Both the position numbers and the translations under genes were made by a program. From Rosa chinensis (lineage: Eukaryota > Streptophyta > Magnoliopsida > Rosales > Rosaceae): 64,000 nucleotides of DNA. The DNA lies in the NCBI RefSeq assembly GCF_002994745.2, contig NC_037091.1, forward strand, positions 55,785,612 to 55,849,611. The letters run 5' to 3'. Below the pieces are notes generated by a model. It was not told the origin of the DNA, searched no databases, and worked only from the letters and a program-made list of their open reading frames with translations. Positions 44,497 through 57,142 of this stretch are shown piece after piece. Position 1 is the first letter of the stretch. Each line of letters starts with the position of its first letter.

Positions 44497-47400
44497 ATGT
44501 ATTTGTCCGAAAAGCCTCAGCCGGTTGATTTTCACAAAGGGGACGAAGGCGGCGGCGAGGACATGATGATTGAGGTGGTTCCGAATGAGGATGTTTCCCA
44601 AACCCATCACCGGAATCATCATCAGCAGCAGCAGCAGCATCACCAATTGCTGCTATTGGGGGACAGCAGCGGCAGTGGGGAGGACCACGAAGCTAAGCCC
44701 CAGAAAAAGAGAGCCGAAACTTGGGTGCAGGATGAGACTCGGAGTTTGATAGCCCTGCGCCGAGAAATGGACAGCATGTTCAACACTTCCAAGTCCAACA
44801 AGCACTTGTGGGAGCAGATTTCGGCGAAAATGAGGGAGAAAGGGTTCGACCGCAATCCCAATATGTGCACTGACAAGTGGAGGAACTTGCTTAAGGAGTT
44901 CAAGAAGGCCAAGCATAATCATGACCGGGGCAGTGGCTCCGCTAAGATGTCATATTATAAAGAGATTGAGGAGATTTTGAAACAAAGAAACAAGAATGGT
45001 CAGTACAAATCCCCTACTCCGCCCAAGGTTGATTCTTTTATGCACTTCTCAGATAAAGGTATTGGCCGTTTTACTCTGGAACTTCATGTGTTCTCCCAAT
45101 TGATGGTGCTCACTGCTTACTGTTACTATAAAATAGATCAATGCACTAGGGCTTCTCTTGGTATCTTGAACTTATAACTTGAGTTGTGTGCTTCTTGCAA
45201 TGGTAGCATTTAGTTATGATTAATCTGCCTGAACACTATAACGATCTGAAAACTTGGCAAGTTCATCTGATATTATATGGAATTTGAATTGCTCTGGAAT
45301 GTTGGAGGATAGGTGCTGGCTCCGGCCTTGGGGTCATGCTCATTGTTTTTACTACGATATTGCACTTAACTACATTTCAGACTTCCAATTCATCTTTTGC
45401 TTAATTAAATGAATGGAAATATGGGGAAGAAGCGATAATAGAGTTTCTGGTTTGGCAAGTGGTATGGTTTGGAAATGTACTCCATTTGTGATTGTTATGA
45501 TAAAAGATAAATAAAGTTCTACTATGGTACTGCATTGGATTTGTCTTATAATTGTTGATCACAGAGATATTTTGTTTAGGTTTAAAAAAGTGTTGGATCT
45601 ACAAGAAGAGGTGGTTTGTATTTAATATACTGGTTAGTTGGTTGGAAATGTATTTAGTTTGTTTTGAAGTTGCTGTTTTCAGTAAGACGAATCCTGTAAA
45701 CAAGGAAAGATTTCATATGCAATTACTTTTCCCTGACTTTGTTAGAGATTTTATAAAATAGCTACATGTGTCCTGGAGTTGGGGACATGCCAGGTTTAAG
45801 TTTTGTAATTGACAATGAGGATGCTTAGCATTTGAGTTCTGATGTTTTTTTGTTCCTTATCATCAGATGTTGCATGGGGATTCGTGTACATGATTCACTT
45901 AGACATCCTTCTAAGTTCCAATTCATCCCTACTCATGTTCTTTAGCCTTTTTTCTCTAAAACTTCTGCTAATGTGGTGCTGTTCCTACAATGGAAAACTT
46001 AGCAACAAAAACTACATTTTCTTTCCTCTTTCCTCAAACCCCTTCTGTCTCCATCATGTTTTGATAACATTACAAAGACCATTGATTGATTTCATTTTTA
46101 TGCAGGGATAGAAGATACAAACATTTCCTTTGCACATGTGGAAGGTAACTGCTAATGTAATTTGAGTTTGCACACATCTATTTTATCACCTAACTTGCCT
46201 GGTTACTCATGAACACTGTATAAATTATGATTGCTTATAAGCTTTCAGGAAATAAACAGATGATTTAAGGTTATGCAGATGCAAGCACTTAAAATTTTGA
46301 TATGAAAGTCCATGTAGGATAATTTCCATAAAAAAATAAAAAGTCAATGTAGGATATTATTATTATAATAGATGGAATTCATGGTCTAATGAACAATCAT
46401 TAAGTGATACCTTCCTTTAAAAAAAAAAAAAAAAAAAGTAAAAAAGCCAATCTGACTTCCCCTGCATGAAGAAGGTGCAAAATGGAGAAATGAACTCTTT
46501 CTTAGTGTTACAAGTCGTTTGTTTTGTTTCTATATATAATTTTTTTTTCTCCAAGTGAAATGTTCTTCCTCCATTTTTAACTTGCTCGATGTGCAGCTAA
46601 TGGCAGGCCAACACTCAATCTCGAGACAGGTTTGGACCATGATGGTCATCCTCTTGCCATTACTGCTGCTGATGCAGTTGCAGCAAATGGAGTTGCACCT
46701 TGGAATTGGAGAGAGACCCCTGAAAATGGTAAGTCAACTAAATTTGAAACATAGTTTTAAAATTTGCTGATGTTTTTGTGCTTCGAATATCTTGACTTTC
46801 TTCTTCAAATGTGATTGTGTTGTGAACATTGTCTATGATGGAGTTATATCAAATTTTTCTCCCCTTGGCAGGTGGGGAGAATCAATCATATGGCGGGAGA
46901 GTCATAGTAGTAACCTGGGGTGATTATACTCGGAGGATTGGAATTGATGGCTCGGCAGATGCCATTAAGGAGGCCATCAAGTCTGCTTTTAGGTTGAGAA
47001 CAAAACGCGCCTTCTGGTTGGAGGATGAAGATCAAATTGTCCGAAGTCTTGACAGGGACATGCCTCTGGGAAATTACACCCTTCATCTTGACGAAGGTAT
47101 AGGTTTTGTATTGACCACAAGTGTTGATACTTCTTAAGCAGTAGTAAAGTCGTAATATCATTTTGCAAAATTTCATCAAAACTGATATTGTTTTGTGGGA
47201 ATTGATGAGATGAGAACTTTAAAGGTGCCAAGACAGTATTTAGGTTGAAGTCCACCCTGTTATGACCTTTAAAGTGCCTCGGATTAATGCATTTGAAAAC
47301 ATTTTCTCTCTGCATAATGAGAACTTGATGCTGAATGTTCCAATTTCAGGGTTGGCTGTAAAAGTGTGCCTGTATGATGAGCCAGAAAACATACCCGTAC

Positions 47401-47552
47401 ATACAGAGGAGAAGATTTTTTACACCGAAGATGATTATCATGAATTCCTAACCCGCCGTGGGTGGACATGTTTGCGGGAATTTGATGGGTACAGAAATAT
47501 CGAAAATATGGATGATCTTCGACCTGGTGCGATATATCGTGGTGTGAGTTGA
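44497..47552 (+). CDS. GT-1: Trihelix transcription factor GT-1
   Basis: Five exons, 44497-45058, 46106-46144, 46597-46728, 46872-47096 and 47350-47552, all joined in phase 1, give 386 residues (Arabidopsis GT-1 is about 406). The trihelix domain spans about residues 73-161, with its tryptophans W76, W105 and W128 ([28 protein letters not shown]) and the following EIEEIL helix. A Gln/His run precedes it ([10 protein letters not shown]). The C-terminal half ([30 protein letters not shown]) is the conserved GT-1 extension. GT-1 binds GT elements in light-regulated promoters in the nucleus. Intron 1 is about 1 kb, and the left breakpoint of the downstream duplication (about 45819) lies in it. 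Confidence 0.95.
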
Positions 47553-48704
47553 GGGCAAGCATGTGCATTTTCATTATATTTTCTTCTTAAATGCGGGTGG
47601 GTTTGTACTGTTCAATCATGTAGAATACAACATTTGTATGGTAGATAGAACAATAACCAAGAACTGAAACAGGTTCTGTTCTTGCACGCACATAGCCTGA
47701 GCATGCGATTTTTGTAAATATGTAGTTTTGTTTTGAGTTGCAAAGAAATCCAAGTCTTGTACTGTTGTTCATTTCATTCTGACCAAGAATATTCTTTTGT
47801 ATTACATTCACGGGTGTTAGCAGTCAGTCATGGTCTCGTAAAGTATAAATTGTCCGGCTCCCACACCCATTGTCAAATTTGCAAGGGACACACTCTCTTT
47901 CTCTCTCAATCTCAACCTTGAATTATGGCAGACCAAATGAAACACATTTTTCGTATTAAATAAGAAAAAGAAAAAACAAACACATTTCATAATTATTGCA
48001 TGCTTATTTACTTTATTAGATTAAAAGAGAGCGAGAAAGATGATTTTCAGATTTTGACGTCAATAGCCTTTGTTTGTTTTTATTTTTGAAAATAATTGTA
48101 TGAGTCGAATTAACTGGTTACCCTCCCGAACCAAGCACGCCAAACCAAGTTCACAGATATTACCCTCTTGAAGTTTCAAACAATTGTTAGAATTGAATTG
48201 CAAAATTGAAAGATGGAGTTAAGTTCCAAATCAAGCTTGTAAAAATAGCACCAAAATTTGTCAATGCATCGACAACTTCATTAATTAATTTTCATTTCAA
48301 AATATGTGAGAAGAGTTGAAATTTATTTAAGGTATACAATACAACCAATTGTTCCACTCAATGCGAAATGATCGTGGATCTAAATTAAGAGAAGAAAGAA
48401 AAATCAAGAATGAGGGAAGAGTCCACATCCAACAAATTGATTTTTTTTTCATTATTTAGGAGTGTATTCTAACAGAATGACACTTTTTTTTTTCCTTCAG
48501 GTTCTCAATTCTTCTTGTTTTACGTCCAACTGTCCCAGACCAACCAGAGTTGTCTGAGCTAGACTTGATTCCAACGTACATTCCTTCAAAAGAAGAAGAA
48601 GAAGAAGGGAAAAAACACACACACACACAAACGAGGTGAAATGTAAACTACAAGGAGCCAAGCAAAAATACAAATCCGAAGCGAATATGTAGGTAATGCT
48701 TCTC
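47553..48704. other. Intergenic DNA between GT-1 and P450 copy A (convergent)
   Basis: Holds the 3' ends of both genes. Much of it recurs at 51290-52360 and, split by a MULE, at 54421-57142, which identifies it as part of the duplicated unit. Confidence 0.8.
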
Positions 48705-50565
48705 CTACGACTTCTTGGGCACAACTCTTAGTGGCTGTGCCATTTGTAGGGTAAGGCCAAACTTCTCTGCCATATTCATAGTCTCGGGTACAACTCCATC
48801 TTCAAGGTTCCAATCAAAGCAGTTAATTAGTGAACCCAACATCAAGTGTAACATTCTTATTGCCAATGGAAGTCCGGGACATATTCTTCTCCCACCACCA
48901 AACGGAGTAAGCTCGAAGTTTTTTCCCATAACATCAATTTGATTTTCTAATCCCAAGAACCTCTCCGGCTTAAACAGATTTGGGTTTTCCCAAGTGATAG
49001 GGTCTCTACCAATGGCCCAAACATTTATTAGAACTTGAGCACCCTTCGGGATTACATACCCGCCAATTTCTATGTTTGCTTCTGCTTTCCGGGGAAGTAG
49101 CAATGGAACTGTTGGGTGCACCCGAAATGTTTCTTTGATTATTGCTTGTAAGTAAGGGAGTCGAGCAATGTCTGATTCCTCAACTACTTTCCCCTTTCCA
49201 ATCACTTGCTGGAGTTCCGCTTGAGCTTCTGAAAGAATTTTTGGGTTGCGTAGTAGCTCGGCCATTGCCCATTCCAATGTGGCTGAACTTGTGTCCGTGC
49301 CGGCAGCAAATAAATCCTATATATTCCATAATTTACTAATAATTAGATAAATAATTAGGCAAATGTGTAATGATAAGCGAAAACAAAAACAACCCCAATT
49401 ATCGTAATAATAATAACGTTGAAGCAAAAGTGCATGCCTCAATAACTAAATTGTAATCCAACCATGTTCACTAGGTAATGTGTCATTGCTTTATTTATTC
49501 AAATTTGACATATTTTAGTTTGTTAAGAACTTTATTTTTAGGAAAAATATATACTGGTATTGCTACTGTGACATATTGTATATTTTGTGAGCAGATTTAG
49601 CGACACTAGTGGCATTTTTGAAGAAATTAAGTACCAAGAAGCACTATGAGTATTAATTAGTGACTAACCAGGAACAAATGTTGTGTTTCGAGCATGTCCA
49701 TATCCTCCATTTTCTCTTTACGGATGTTCAAAAGTGTATCCAACATATCATTGGTTGTGATATAACTGTCCCCTTTTCTTGATTCCTGCCTTTGATGGAT
49801 CATTCGATCAAAGATCTCTATCATTTTCTGGTAGTGATAGGTCAAGCGCCACCTTATGCGTTGGGGGTCAAGCTTCCTAAGCAAAGGAAAATAGTCTGCC
49901 AAGTTTGGTTTCCCTGTCTCTTCAAACATACTGCAAACAGTCTCCTTGAACTCCCTAGCTGTCTCACTACTGGGGTCAGCTAAATCCACAGAGAAGATAG
50001 TCTGCGACAACAAATTGAGCGCGGTTGTAAATGCAGCCCTTCCGATATCTACTGCCTCACCAGCCCTCATGCTTTCATTGACATTATCGATGAGCTTTTG
50101 CACCTTTACGCGTCGGTTGGCTTGGTTGGCATCAAGAACTTTGGGGGAAAACAATTGCAAGTTGCATATTTTGCGAAGATTTCTCCATCTTGCTGATACA
50201 GGAATCCAGGCCATGCTGTACTCGCTGTGTTTGCAGGCGTGGATTCCATCTCGGATGGGTCGGTTGCAGAAGACTTGGTCATGGGTTCGGAGGATTTCTT
50301 TTGCCAGAGTTGGTGAAGAGATGACTACTGTGGTTAATCGGCCGAGTTGCAAACTTATGATGGGGCCATAGCGTTGGGAAAGATTAGTAAGTGAGAGGTG
50401 GGGTTTGTCTCCAAGCTCAAACAGATTCCCAACCAGTGGAAATGGCTTTGGTCCTGGTGGAAGAAGCTTTCTGGGTATAGCTTTGCTTCTTCTTGCAAAA
50501 CGATAGAACGCTTGGCTGGTGATCCAGGCAAAACAAAGACCTATTATACAATTCAAGAAATCCAT
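48705..50565 (-). CDS. Cytochrome P450, CYP76-type, copy A
   Basis: Exon 1 is 50565-49669 (299 codons) and exon 2 is 49316-48705, joined in phase 0 across a 352-bp intron, giving 502 residues. There is an N-terminal membrane anchor (LNCIIGLCFAWITSQAFY), then the proline hinge PPGPKPFPLVG. The oxygen-binding AAGTDTS lies at about 303-309, the ExxR pair at E361/R364 (KETFR), PERF at 416-419 and the heme loop PFGGGRRICPG with Cys446. The LPLAIRMLHLMLGSL continuation and the single intron suggest CYP76. That family contains terpenoid hydroxylases (for example geraniol 8-hydroxylase) on the ER membrane, but the substrate here cannot be read. A TATATATAT lies about 130 bp before the ATG (50693-50701). 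Confidence 0.93.
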
Positions 50566-51383
50566 AACTCTGCTCTAACTAGGTTGCGACCTCGAATCGA
50601 CAGTTGTTACAATTAGCAAAGAAGCTTGGGATTGATGAGATCCCCGGCCTGCCTAGGGTGTGAAGTTTTGTAAATTTCAATAACACACACACATATATAT
50701 AGATTTTGACACAAAATTGATCTGATAAAGATGGTAATCAATTAGCTAAATGATTTCGGATTTGACCAATATCAAACAATACATTGCATGATGATATAGG
50801 AGATCTCTGATTATTAAATATGACATGCACTAGCTACGTAGAGTAGCTTTCAATGTAGAGATTGTTACTATATCAGGGTCAGCATTAGTACATTTTAGGC
50901 ACTTGATTAATCTCCAGGGGCGTTGTCTCCTAGTAGCCGCTGGAATTGACTGGGGTTGCAAACTAGCAATGGCAGACGAGGGTCTTAATTTGAGGACATG
51001 TTGTTTCTGTCCTATCGTCCTACTTATATGGGAAATGGTACGACGCACAAATTCACGACGCTTATGTATCAACAAAAACATGTGGGCGGCGAATATGTCC
51101 AGGATTTGCGAGTGAGGCAAAATGAGAATCACAACTTACGACGCTTATGAGTTAACAAAAACATGTGGGCGGCGAATATGTCCAGGATTTGCGAGTGAGG
51201 CAAAATGAGTATCACAACTTTCTGCACTAGAGGAAGGATGCATGCATATGTATTCACAATGCAAGTTTGTTGACAAGGCAAAATGATTCTTTCTCTCTCT
51301 CTCGCTCTCAACTTTCAATTATGGCAAAACCAAATGAAACACATTTTTTGTATTAAATAAGAAAAACAAAAAAGATACACATA
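50566..51383. other. Upstream region of P450 copy A with a tandem duplication
   Basis: Includes the promoter of P450 copy A. A segment of about 80 bp containing ACATGTGGGCGGCGAATATG is present twice in tandem (about 51044-51125 and 51136-51212). No gene is seen. Confidence 0.6.
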
Positions 51384-51641
51384 TCTCTACTACTATAATT
51401 GGAGGCCATCTTTTGGTGTCAAAGGTCTTCACCAAATTTTGAAGTGCCTATAATACCCTTCAATAACATAATTATGAAATTAAGTTAATAAAATATAAAT
51501 AAAAGAGAATTTTGAAAAAAAAAACTCAAACCACCACTATTCTGTGTCTGAAAAAATAAATAACTATTATTCTTTTTAGTCGATCTATTTTCTATTAACA
51601 TCATAATATCAACCGCGAGAAAATGCGGGCACGTTGCTAGT
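51384..51641. mobile_element. Short non-autonomous Helitron
   Basis: Starts TCTCTACTACTATAATT after an A and ends in a CCGC...GCGG hairpin followed by GGGCACGTTGCTAGT, the CTRRT end of plant Helitrons. It has no inverted repeats or target duplication, as expected. The flanking DNA matches the GT-1/P450 spacer (near 47980), which runs uninterrupted there. At 258 bp it codes for nothing. Confidence 0.82.
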
Positions 51642-52267
51642 CATTATTATTGCATGCTTATTTACTTTATTAGTGATGATTAAATTAGGACAGCAAGAAA
51701 GATGATGATTTTTCAATCTTGACATATATAGAACCGTCAATAGCCTTTGTTTGTTTTTATTTTTGAGAATAATTATATGAGTCGAATTTAACTGGTTACC
51801 CTCCCAAACCAAGTTCACCAAACCAAGCTCATAGATATTACCCCCTCCTGAAGTCTTAAACAATTGTTAGAATTGAATTGCAAAAATGAAAGATGGTGCT
51901 AAGTCTCACCAAATCAATTAAGCTTGTAAAAATAGCACCAAAATTCGTTAATATATAAACAACTTAATTAATTAATTACTCTTTCGAAATATGTGAGAAG
52001 AGTGAAAATTAATTTAAGGTATACAATATGACCAATTGTTCCACTCAATGCGAAATTATGATGGAACTAAATTAGGAGATGAAAGAAAAGTCAAGAATGA
52101 GGGAAGAGTCCCTTCCAACCAATTGATTGTTTTCATTAGTCAGAACAGAAAATTTTCTTTTTTTCTTCAGGCTCTCATTCCTTCTATTTTTTATGTCCAA
52201 CTATCCCAAACCGACCAGCGTTATCTGAGCTAGACTTGATTCCAACTTTCCTTCAAAAGAATAACAG

Positions 52268-52298
<31 letters not shown>

Positions 52299-52361
52299 CT
52301 AACTACAAGGAGCCAAGCGAAAATACACATCCAAGGCGAATATGTATAGATAATGGTACTC
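51642..52361. other. Diverged copy of the GT-1/P450 spacer
   Basis: With 51290-51383 this aligns to about 47890-48704, with many substitutions. No gene is present. Confidence 0.75.
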
Positions 52362-52592
52362 CTATGACTTCTTGGGCACAACCTTCAGTGACTGAGCCAT
52401 TTGTAGGGTGAGGCCAAAATTCTCTGCCATGTTCATAGTCTCGAGTATAACTCCATCTTTAAACTTCCGTTCAAAGCAGTTAATTAGTGAACCCAATATC
52501 AAGTGTAACATTTATTGCCAATGGAAGTCTGGGACGTAATCTTCTCCCACCACCAAACTAAATAAGTTCGAAGTTTTTTCCCAAAATCAACT
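52362..52592 (-). pseudogene. Cytochrome P450 fragment (3' end of exon 2)
   Basis: Matches the last 75 or so codons of the CYP76-type genes (heme-loop region to stop) and then breaks off at a junction near 52600. It has a 2-nt deletion (near 52510) and a TAG where the others read Pro before the heme loop. The copy is a relic of the same duplication series. Confidence 0.85.
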
Positions 52593-52672
52593 TTCATTTA
52601 TTTGGCTCTTTCATATATGTTCATAGTTTCTAGTAGTTTGCGAACAAATTAAATGTTAAGTTAATTCACAGA

Positions 52673-54420
52673 AGATGCTTAGCATTTGAGTTCTGATGTT
52701 TTTTTATTCCTTATCATCAGATGTTGCATGGGGATTCGTGTACATGATTCACTTAGACATCCTTCTAAGTTCCAATTCATCCCTACTCATGTTCTTTAGC
52801 CTTTTTTCTCTAAAACTTCTGCTAATGTGTTGCTGTTCCTACAATGGAAAACTTAGCAACAAAAACTACATTTTCTTCCCTCTTTCCTCAAACCCCTTCT
52901 GTCTCCATCATGTTTTGATAACATTACAAAGACCATTGATTGATTTCATTTTTATGTAGGGATGGAAGATACAAACATTTCCTTTGCACATGTGGAAGGT
53001 AACTGCTAATGTAATTTGAGTTTCAATACTCTAGTTTGCACACATCTATTTTATCACCTAACTTGCCTGGTTACTCATGAACACTGTATAAATTATGATT
53101 GCTTATAAGCTTTCAGGAAATAAACAGATGATTTAAGGTTATGCAGATGCAAGCACTTAAAATTTTGATATGAAAGTCCATGTAGGATAATTTCCATAAA
53201 AAAATAAAAAGTCAATGTAGGATATTATTATTATAATAGATGGAATTCATGGTCTAATGAACAATCATTAAGTGATACCTTCCTTAAAAAAAAAAAATAA
53301 GTAAAAAAGATTGGCAATTCTGACTTCTCCTGCATGAAGAAGGTGCAAAATAGAGAAATGAACTCTGTCTTAGTGTTACAAGTCGTTTGTTTTGTTTCTA
53401 TATATAATTTTTTTTTCTCTAAGTGAAATGTTCTTCCTCTATTTTTAACTTGCTCGGTGTGCAGCTAATGGCAGGCCAACACTCAATCTCGAGACAGGTT
53501 TGGACCATGATGGTCATCCTCTTGCCATTACTGCTGCTGATGCAGTTGCAGCAAATGGAGTTGCACCTTGGAATTGGAGAGAGACCCCTGAAAATGGTAA
53601 GTCAACTAAATTTGAAGCATAGTTTTAAAATTTGCTGATGTTTTTATGCTTCGAATATCTTGACTTTCTTCTTCAAATGTGATTGTGTTGTGAACATTGT
53701 TTATGTTGGAGCTATATCAAATTTTTCTCCCCTTGGCAGGTGGGGAGAATCAATCATATGGCGGGAGAGTCATAGTAGTAACCTGGGGTGATTATACTCG
53801 GAGGATTGGAATTGATGACTAGGCAGATGCCATTAAGGAGGCCATCAAGTCTGCTTTTAGGTTGAGAACAAAACGCGCCTTCTGGTTGGAGGATGAAGAT
53901 CAAATTGTCCGAAGTCTTGACAGGGACATGCCTCTGGGAAATTACACCCTTCATCTTGACGAAGGTATAGGTTTTGTATTGACCACAAGTGTTGATACTT
54001 CTTAAGCAGTAGTAAAGTCGTAATATCATTTTGCAAAATTTCATCAAAACTGATATTGTTTTGTGGGAATTGATGAGATGAGAACTTTAAAGGTGCCAAG
54101 ACAGTATTTAGGTTGAAGTCCACCCGGTTATGACCTTTAAAGTGCCTCGGATTAATGCATTTGAAAACATTTTCTCTCTGCATAATGAGAACTTGTTGCT
54201 GAATGTTCCAATTTCAGGGTTGGCTGTAAAAGTGTGCCTGTATGATGAGCCAGAAAACATACCCGTACATACAGAGGAGAAGATTTTTTACACTGAAGAT
54301 GATTATCATGAATTCCTAACCCGCCGTGGGTGGACATGTTTGCGGGAGTTTGATGGGTACAGAAATATCGAAAATATGGATGATCTTCGACCTGGTGCAA
54401 TATATCGTGGTGTGAGTTGA
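52673..54420 (+). pseudogene. Truncated duplicate of GT-1 (exons 2-5 only)
   Basis: Similarity to GT-1 starts in the middle of intron 1 (45819 matches 52673), so exon 1 with the whole trihelix DNA-binding domain is missing. Remaining exons are 52960-52998, 53465-53596, 53740-53964 and 54218-54420, with splice sites kept. A TAG at 53820-53822 in the fourth exon replaces a Ser codon. It could not encode a DNA-binding factor. The rest is very close to GT-1, so the duplication is recent. Confidence 0.92.
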
Positions 54421-54951
54421 GGGCAAGCATGTGCATTTTCATTATATTTTCTTCTTAAACGCGGGTGGGTTTGTACTGTTCAATCATGTAGAATACAACA
54501 TTTGTATGGTAGATAGAACAATAACCAAGAACTGAATCAGGTTCTGTTCTTGCACATAGCCTGAGCATGCGATTTTTGTAAATATGTATTTTTGTTTTGA
54601 GTTGCAAAGAAATCCAAGTCTTGTACTGTTGTTCATTTCATTCTGACCAAGAATATTCTTTTCTATTACATTCACGGGTGTTAGCAGTCAGTCATGGTCT
54701 CGTACAGTATAAATTGTCCGGCTCCCACACCCGTAGTCAAATTTGCAAGGGAAACACACACACTCTCTCTCTCTCTCTCTCTCTCAATCTCAACCTTGAA
54801 TTATGGCAGACCAAATGAAACACATTTTTCGTATTAAATAAGAAAAAGAAAAAACAAACACATTTCATAATTATTGTATGCTTATTTAATTTATTAGATC
54901 AAAAGAGAACGAGAAAGATGATTTGACGTCAATAGGCTTTGTTTGTTTTTA
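54421..54951. other. Duplicated GT-1/P450 spacer, left part
   Basis: Aligns to the sequence following GT-1 (47553 onward), with a longer (CT)n run at 54762-54785. It continues at 56520-57142 after the MULE. No gene is present. Confidence 0.8.
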
Positions 54952-54960
54952 TTTTTGAAA

Positions 54961-56519
54961 GGGAAAATCGTCCAAACAGTGTCTGAACTTTTCCAGACTA
55001 TTAATTTTCATACCTATACTTTAAAAAACCTCAAAATGGTACCTGAAGTTTTGGCCCCGACCCAATTTCCGTACCTAGCAACAGTAAAATCGTTAACAGA
55101 GTTAACTTTTGAAGGGTATTTTTGTACTTTCACTATTCATCTTCTTCCTGGTTCGTGTTCTTCCTCTCCGACCTCAAAATCCTCCTCATCTTTCTTCCTA
55201 TACTACGTTATTAACATCCACAATTTTCATTTTTCATATAGAAAAAAGGGTTTTACCCTCTTAAACCCCATTTGACATTTATCTCCCACTCCCAGTGTCC
55301 TACTCGCCGACCCCAAATCCAAAATGTTCCTCCTCCAGTAGCGTTGCGCCTCCGCCCTCTCCGCACCCCTCTAGCTCCGCCACTACACCCAATCTGTCGC
55401 AGCCGCTCTCGTCGACGACGATTCCAACCCGGAGTCCTTCCCCAGATCCGACCCGAAATACGACCAGACCATCCTTGCCGTCCCGCGCTTAGTCTCCGGC
55501 AAAAGCATCGCCGCGAAAGAGCAGAAGGCCGGCCGCGTCCCCGGCATCATCTTTGAGTATGAGGACGGCCAACATGGCGGTAACAAGCGGTTGATCTCCG
55601 TCCGCACCAACCAAATCCGCAAGCTCCTCAATCATCTCGCCCGCTTTTTCTTCCTCTCCCGCCTCTTCCACCTCGAGGTCCGGTCCGACTTCGAGGCAGA
55701 TGACGTCGCTGAGAAAGTCCACCTCTTCATCCAAAGATACCCACCATTCCAATTTCTTCCTGAGCTTCTTAGGCTCACTATTGGTGCTCGGAGAAGAAAC
55801 CCATTCGATATTAGGCCTCTCTTTCTTAATCTCACTCCCAGTCCACTCCATTACAGATTTACAATCCTTTACCAATCTGATCTTATCTCTTTTTGTGCAG
55901 TAGTAGTGGTAAAGAAATTGGGTAGCTTTAGCCTTTACTATAATCTTCTTGCATAAACCCAAAATGCAGGAAATTGTGCAGATTTTCTGGGAATAGAGCA
56001 AAAGAGAAGGAAATTGGGTTTAAAATTGTTTGATTTTTGTTTCCAATTTATCGTTGTCTTGTGTCATATCATAAAGATATAGAGCCAAATTGATTTTCGT
56101 TGTTTCCAATTGGGAGGAGTTGTTGATGAACGTTGAATGAAGACGAGAGAGATGCCAGAGAGAACAGAGAACAAAGAAAAGATGAGAGAGAGAGAGAGAG
56201 AGTCATTGTATTTTCACAGAAGGAGGAGTTCAGTAAGGAGCTTAGTAAGAAGAAGAAGAGGGGTTTCGATTTGGGTTGTGGTGGTAGAAAGATGAGGAGG
56301 ATTTGAGGTCGGAGAGGAAGAACACGAACCAGGAAGAAGATGAATAGTGAAATGACAAAAATACCCTTCAAAAGTTAACTCTGTTAACTATTTTATTGTT
56401 GCTAGGTACGGAAATTGGGTCGGGGCCAAAACTTCAGGTACCATTTTGAGGTTTTTTAAAGTATAGGTATGAAAATTAATAGTCTGTAAAAGTTCAGACA
56501 CTATTTGGACGATTTTCCC
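54961..56519. mobile_element. Pack-MULE (Mutator-like element with captured gene fragment)
   Basis: Long terminal inverted repeats of about 235 bp (54961-55195 and 56286-56519) start GGGAAAATCGTCCAAA. A 9-bp duplication TTTTTGAAA flanks it (54952-54960 and 56520-56528), the Mutator signature. The 1.1-kb interior is GC-rich and contains a piece of a cellular gene (about 55460-55720) but no transposase. It interrupts the duplicated GT-1/P450 spacer; the sequence is continuous at the original locus. Confidence 0.94.
55460..55720 (+). pseudogene. Captured fragment of a ribosomal protein bL25-like gene
   Basis: One plus-strand frame reads VPRLVSGKSIAAKEQKAG, then RVPGIIF, DGQHGGNKRLISV, TNQIRKLLNHL and FFLSRLFHLEV. 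This pattern belongs to plant nuclear genes annotated as bL25-type organellar ribosomal proteins. Only the N-terminal part of the domain is present; beyond about 55720 the similarity fades into a short unrelated end (frame stops at 55956). It sits within the inverted repeats of a MULE, so it is a transduplicated gene piece. Whether it is transcribed is unknown. Confidence 0.78.
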
Positions 56520-57142
56520 TTTTTGAAAATAATTGTATGAGTCGAATTAACTGGTTACCCTCCCGAACCAAGCGCACCAAACCAAGTTCACAGATATTAC
56601 CCTCTTGAAGTTTCAAACAATTGTTAGAATTGAATTGCAAAACTGAAAGATAGAGTTAAGTTCCAAATCAAGCTCGTAAAAATAACACCAAAATTTGTCA
56701 AGGCGTCGACAACTTTATTAATTAATTTTCATTTCAAAATATGCGAGAAGAGTGGAAATTTATTTAAGATATACAATACAACCAATTGTTCCACTCAATG
56801 TGAAATGATCGTGGAACTAAATTAAGAGAAGAAAGAAAAATCAAGAATGAGGGAAGAGTCCACTTCCAACTAATTTGTTTTTTCATTATTTAGGAGTGTA
56901 CTCCAACAGGATGACACTTTTTTTTCTTCGGGTTCTCAATTCTTCTTGTTTTACGTCCAACTGTCCCAGACCGACCAGAGTTGTCTGAGCTAGACTTGAT
57001 TCCAACATTCCTTTAAAAGAAGAAGAAGGAAAAAAAAAACACACACACACATACACACACACACACAGACGAGGTGAAACGTAAACGACAAGGAGCCAAG
57101 CAAAAATACAAATCCAAGGTGAATATGTGGGTAATGCTTCTC

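Noticed and set aside
55489..56001. A 170-codon minus-strand frame across the Pack-MULE
   Set aside because: It lies opposite the bL25-like reading frame and its acidic, low-complexity product has no recognisable domain.
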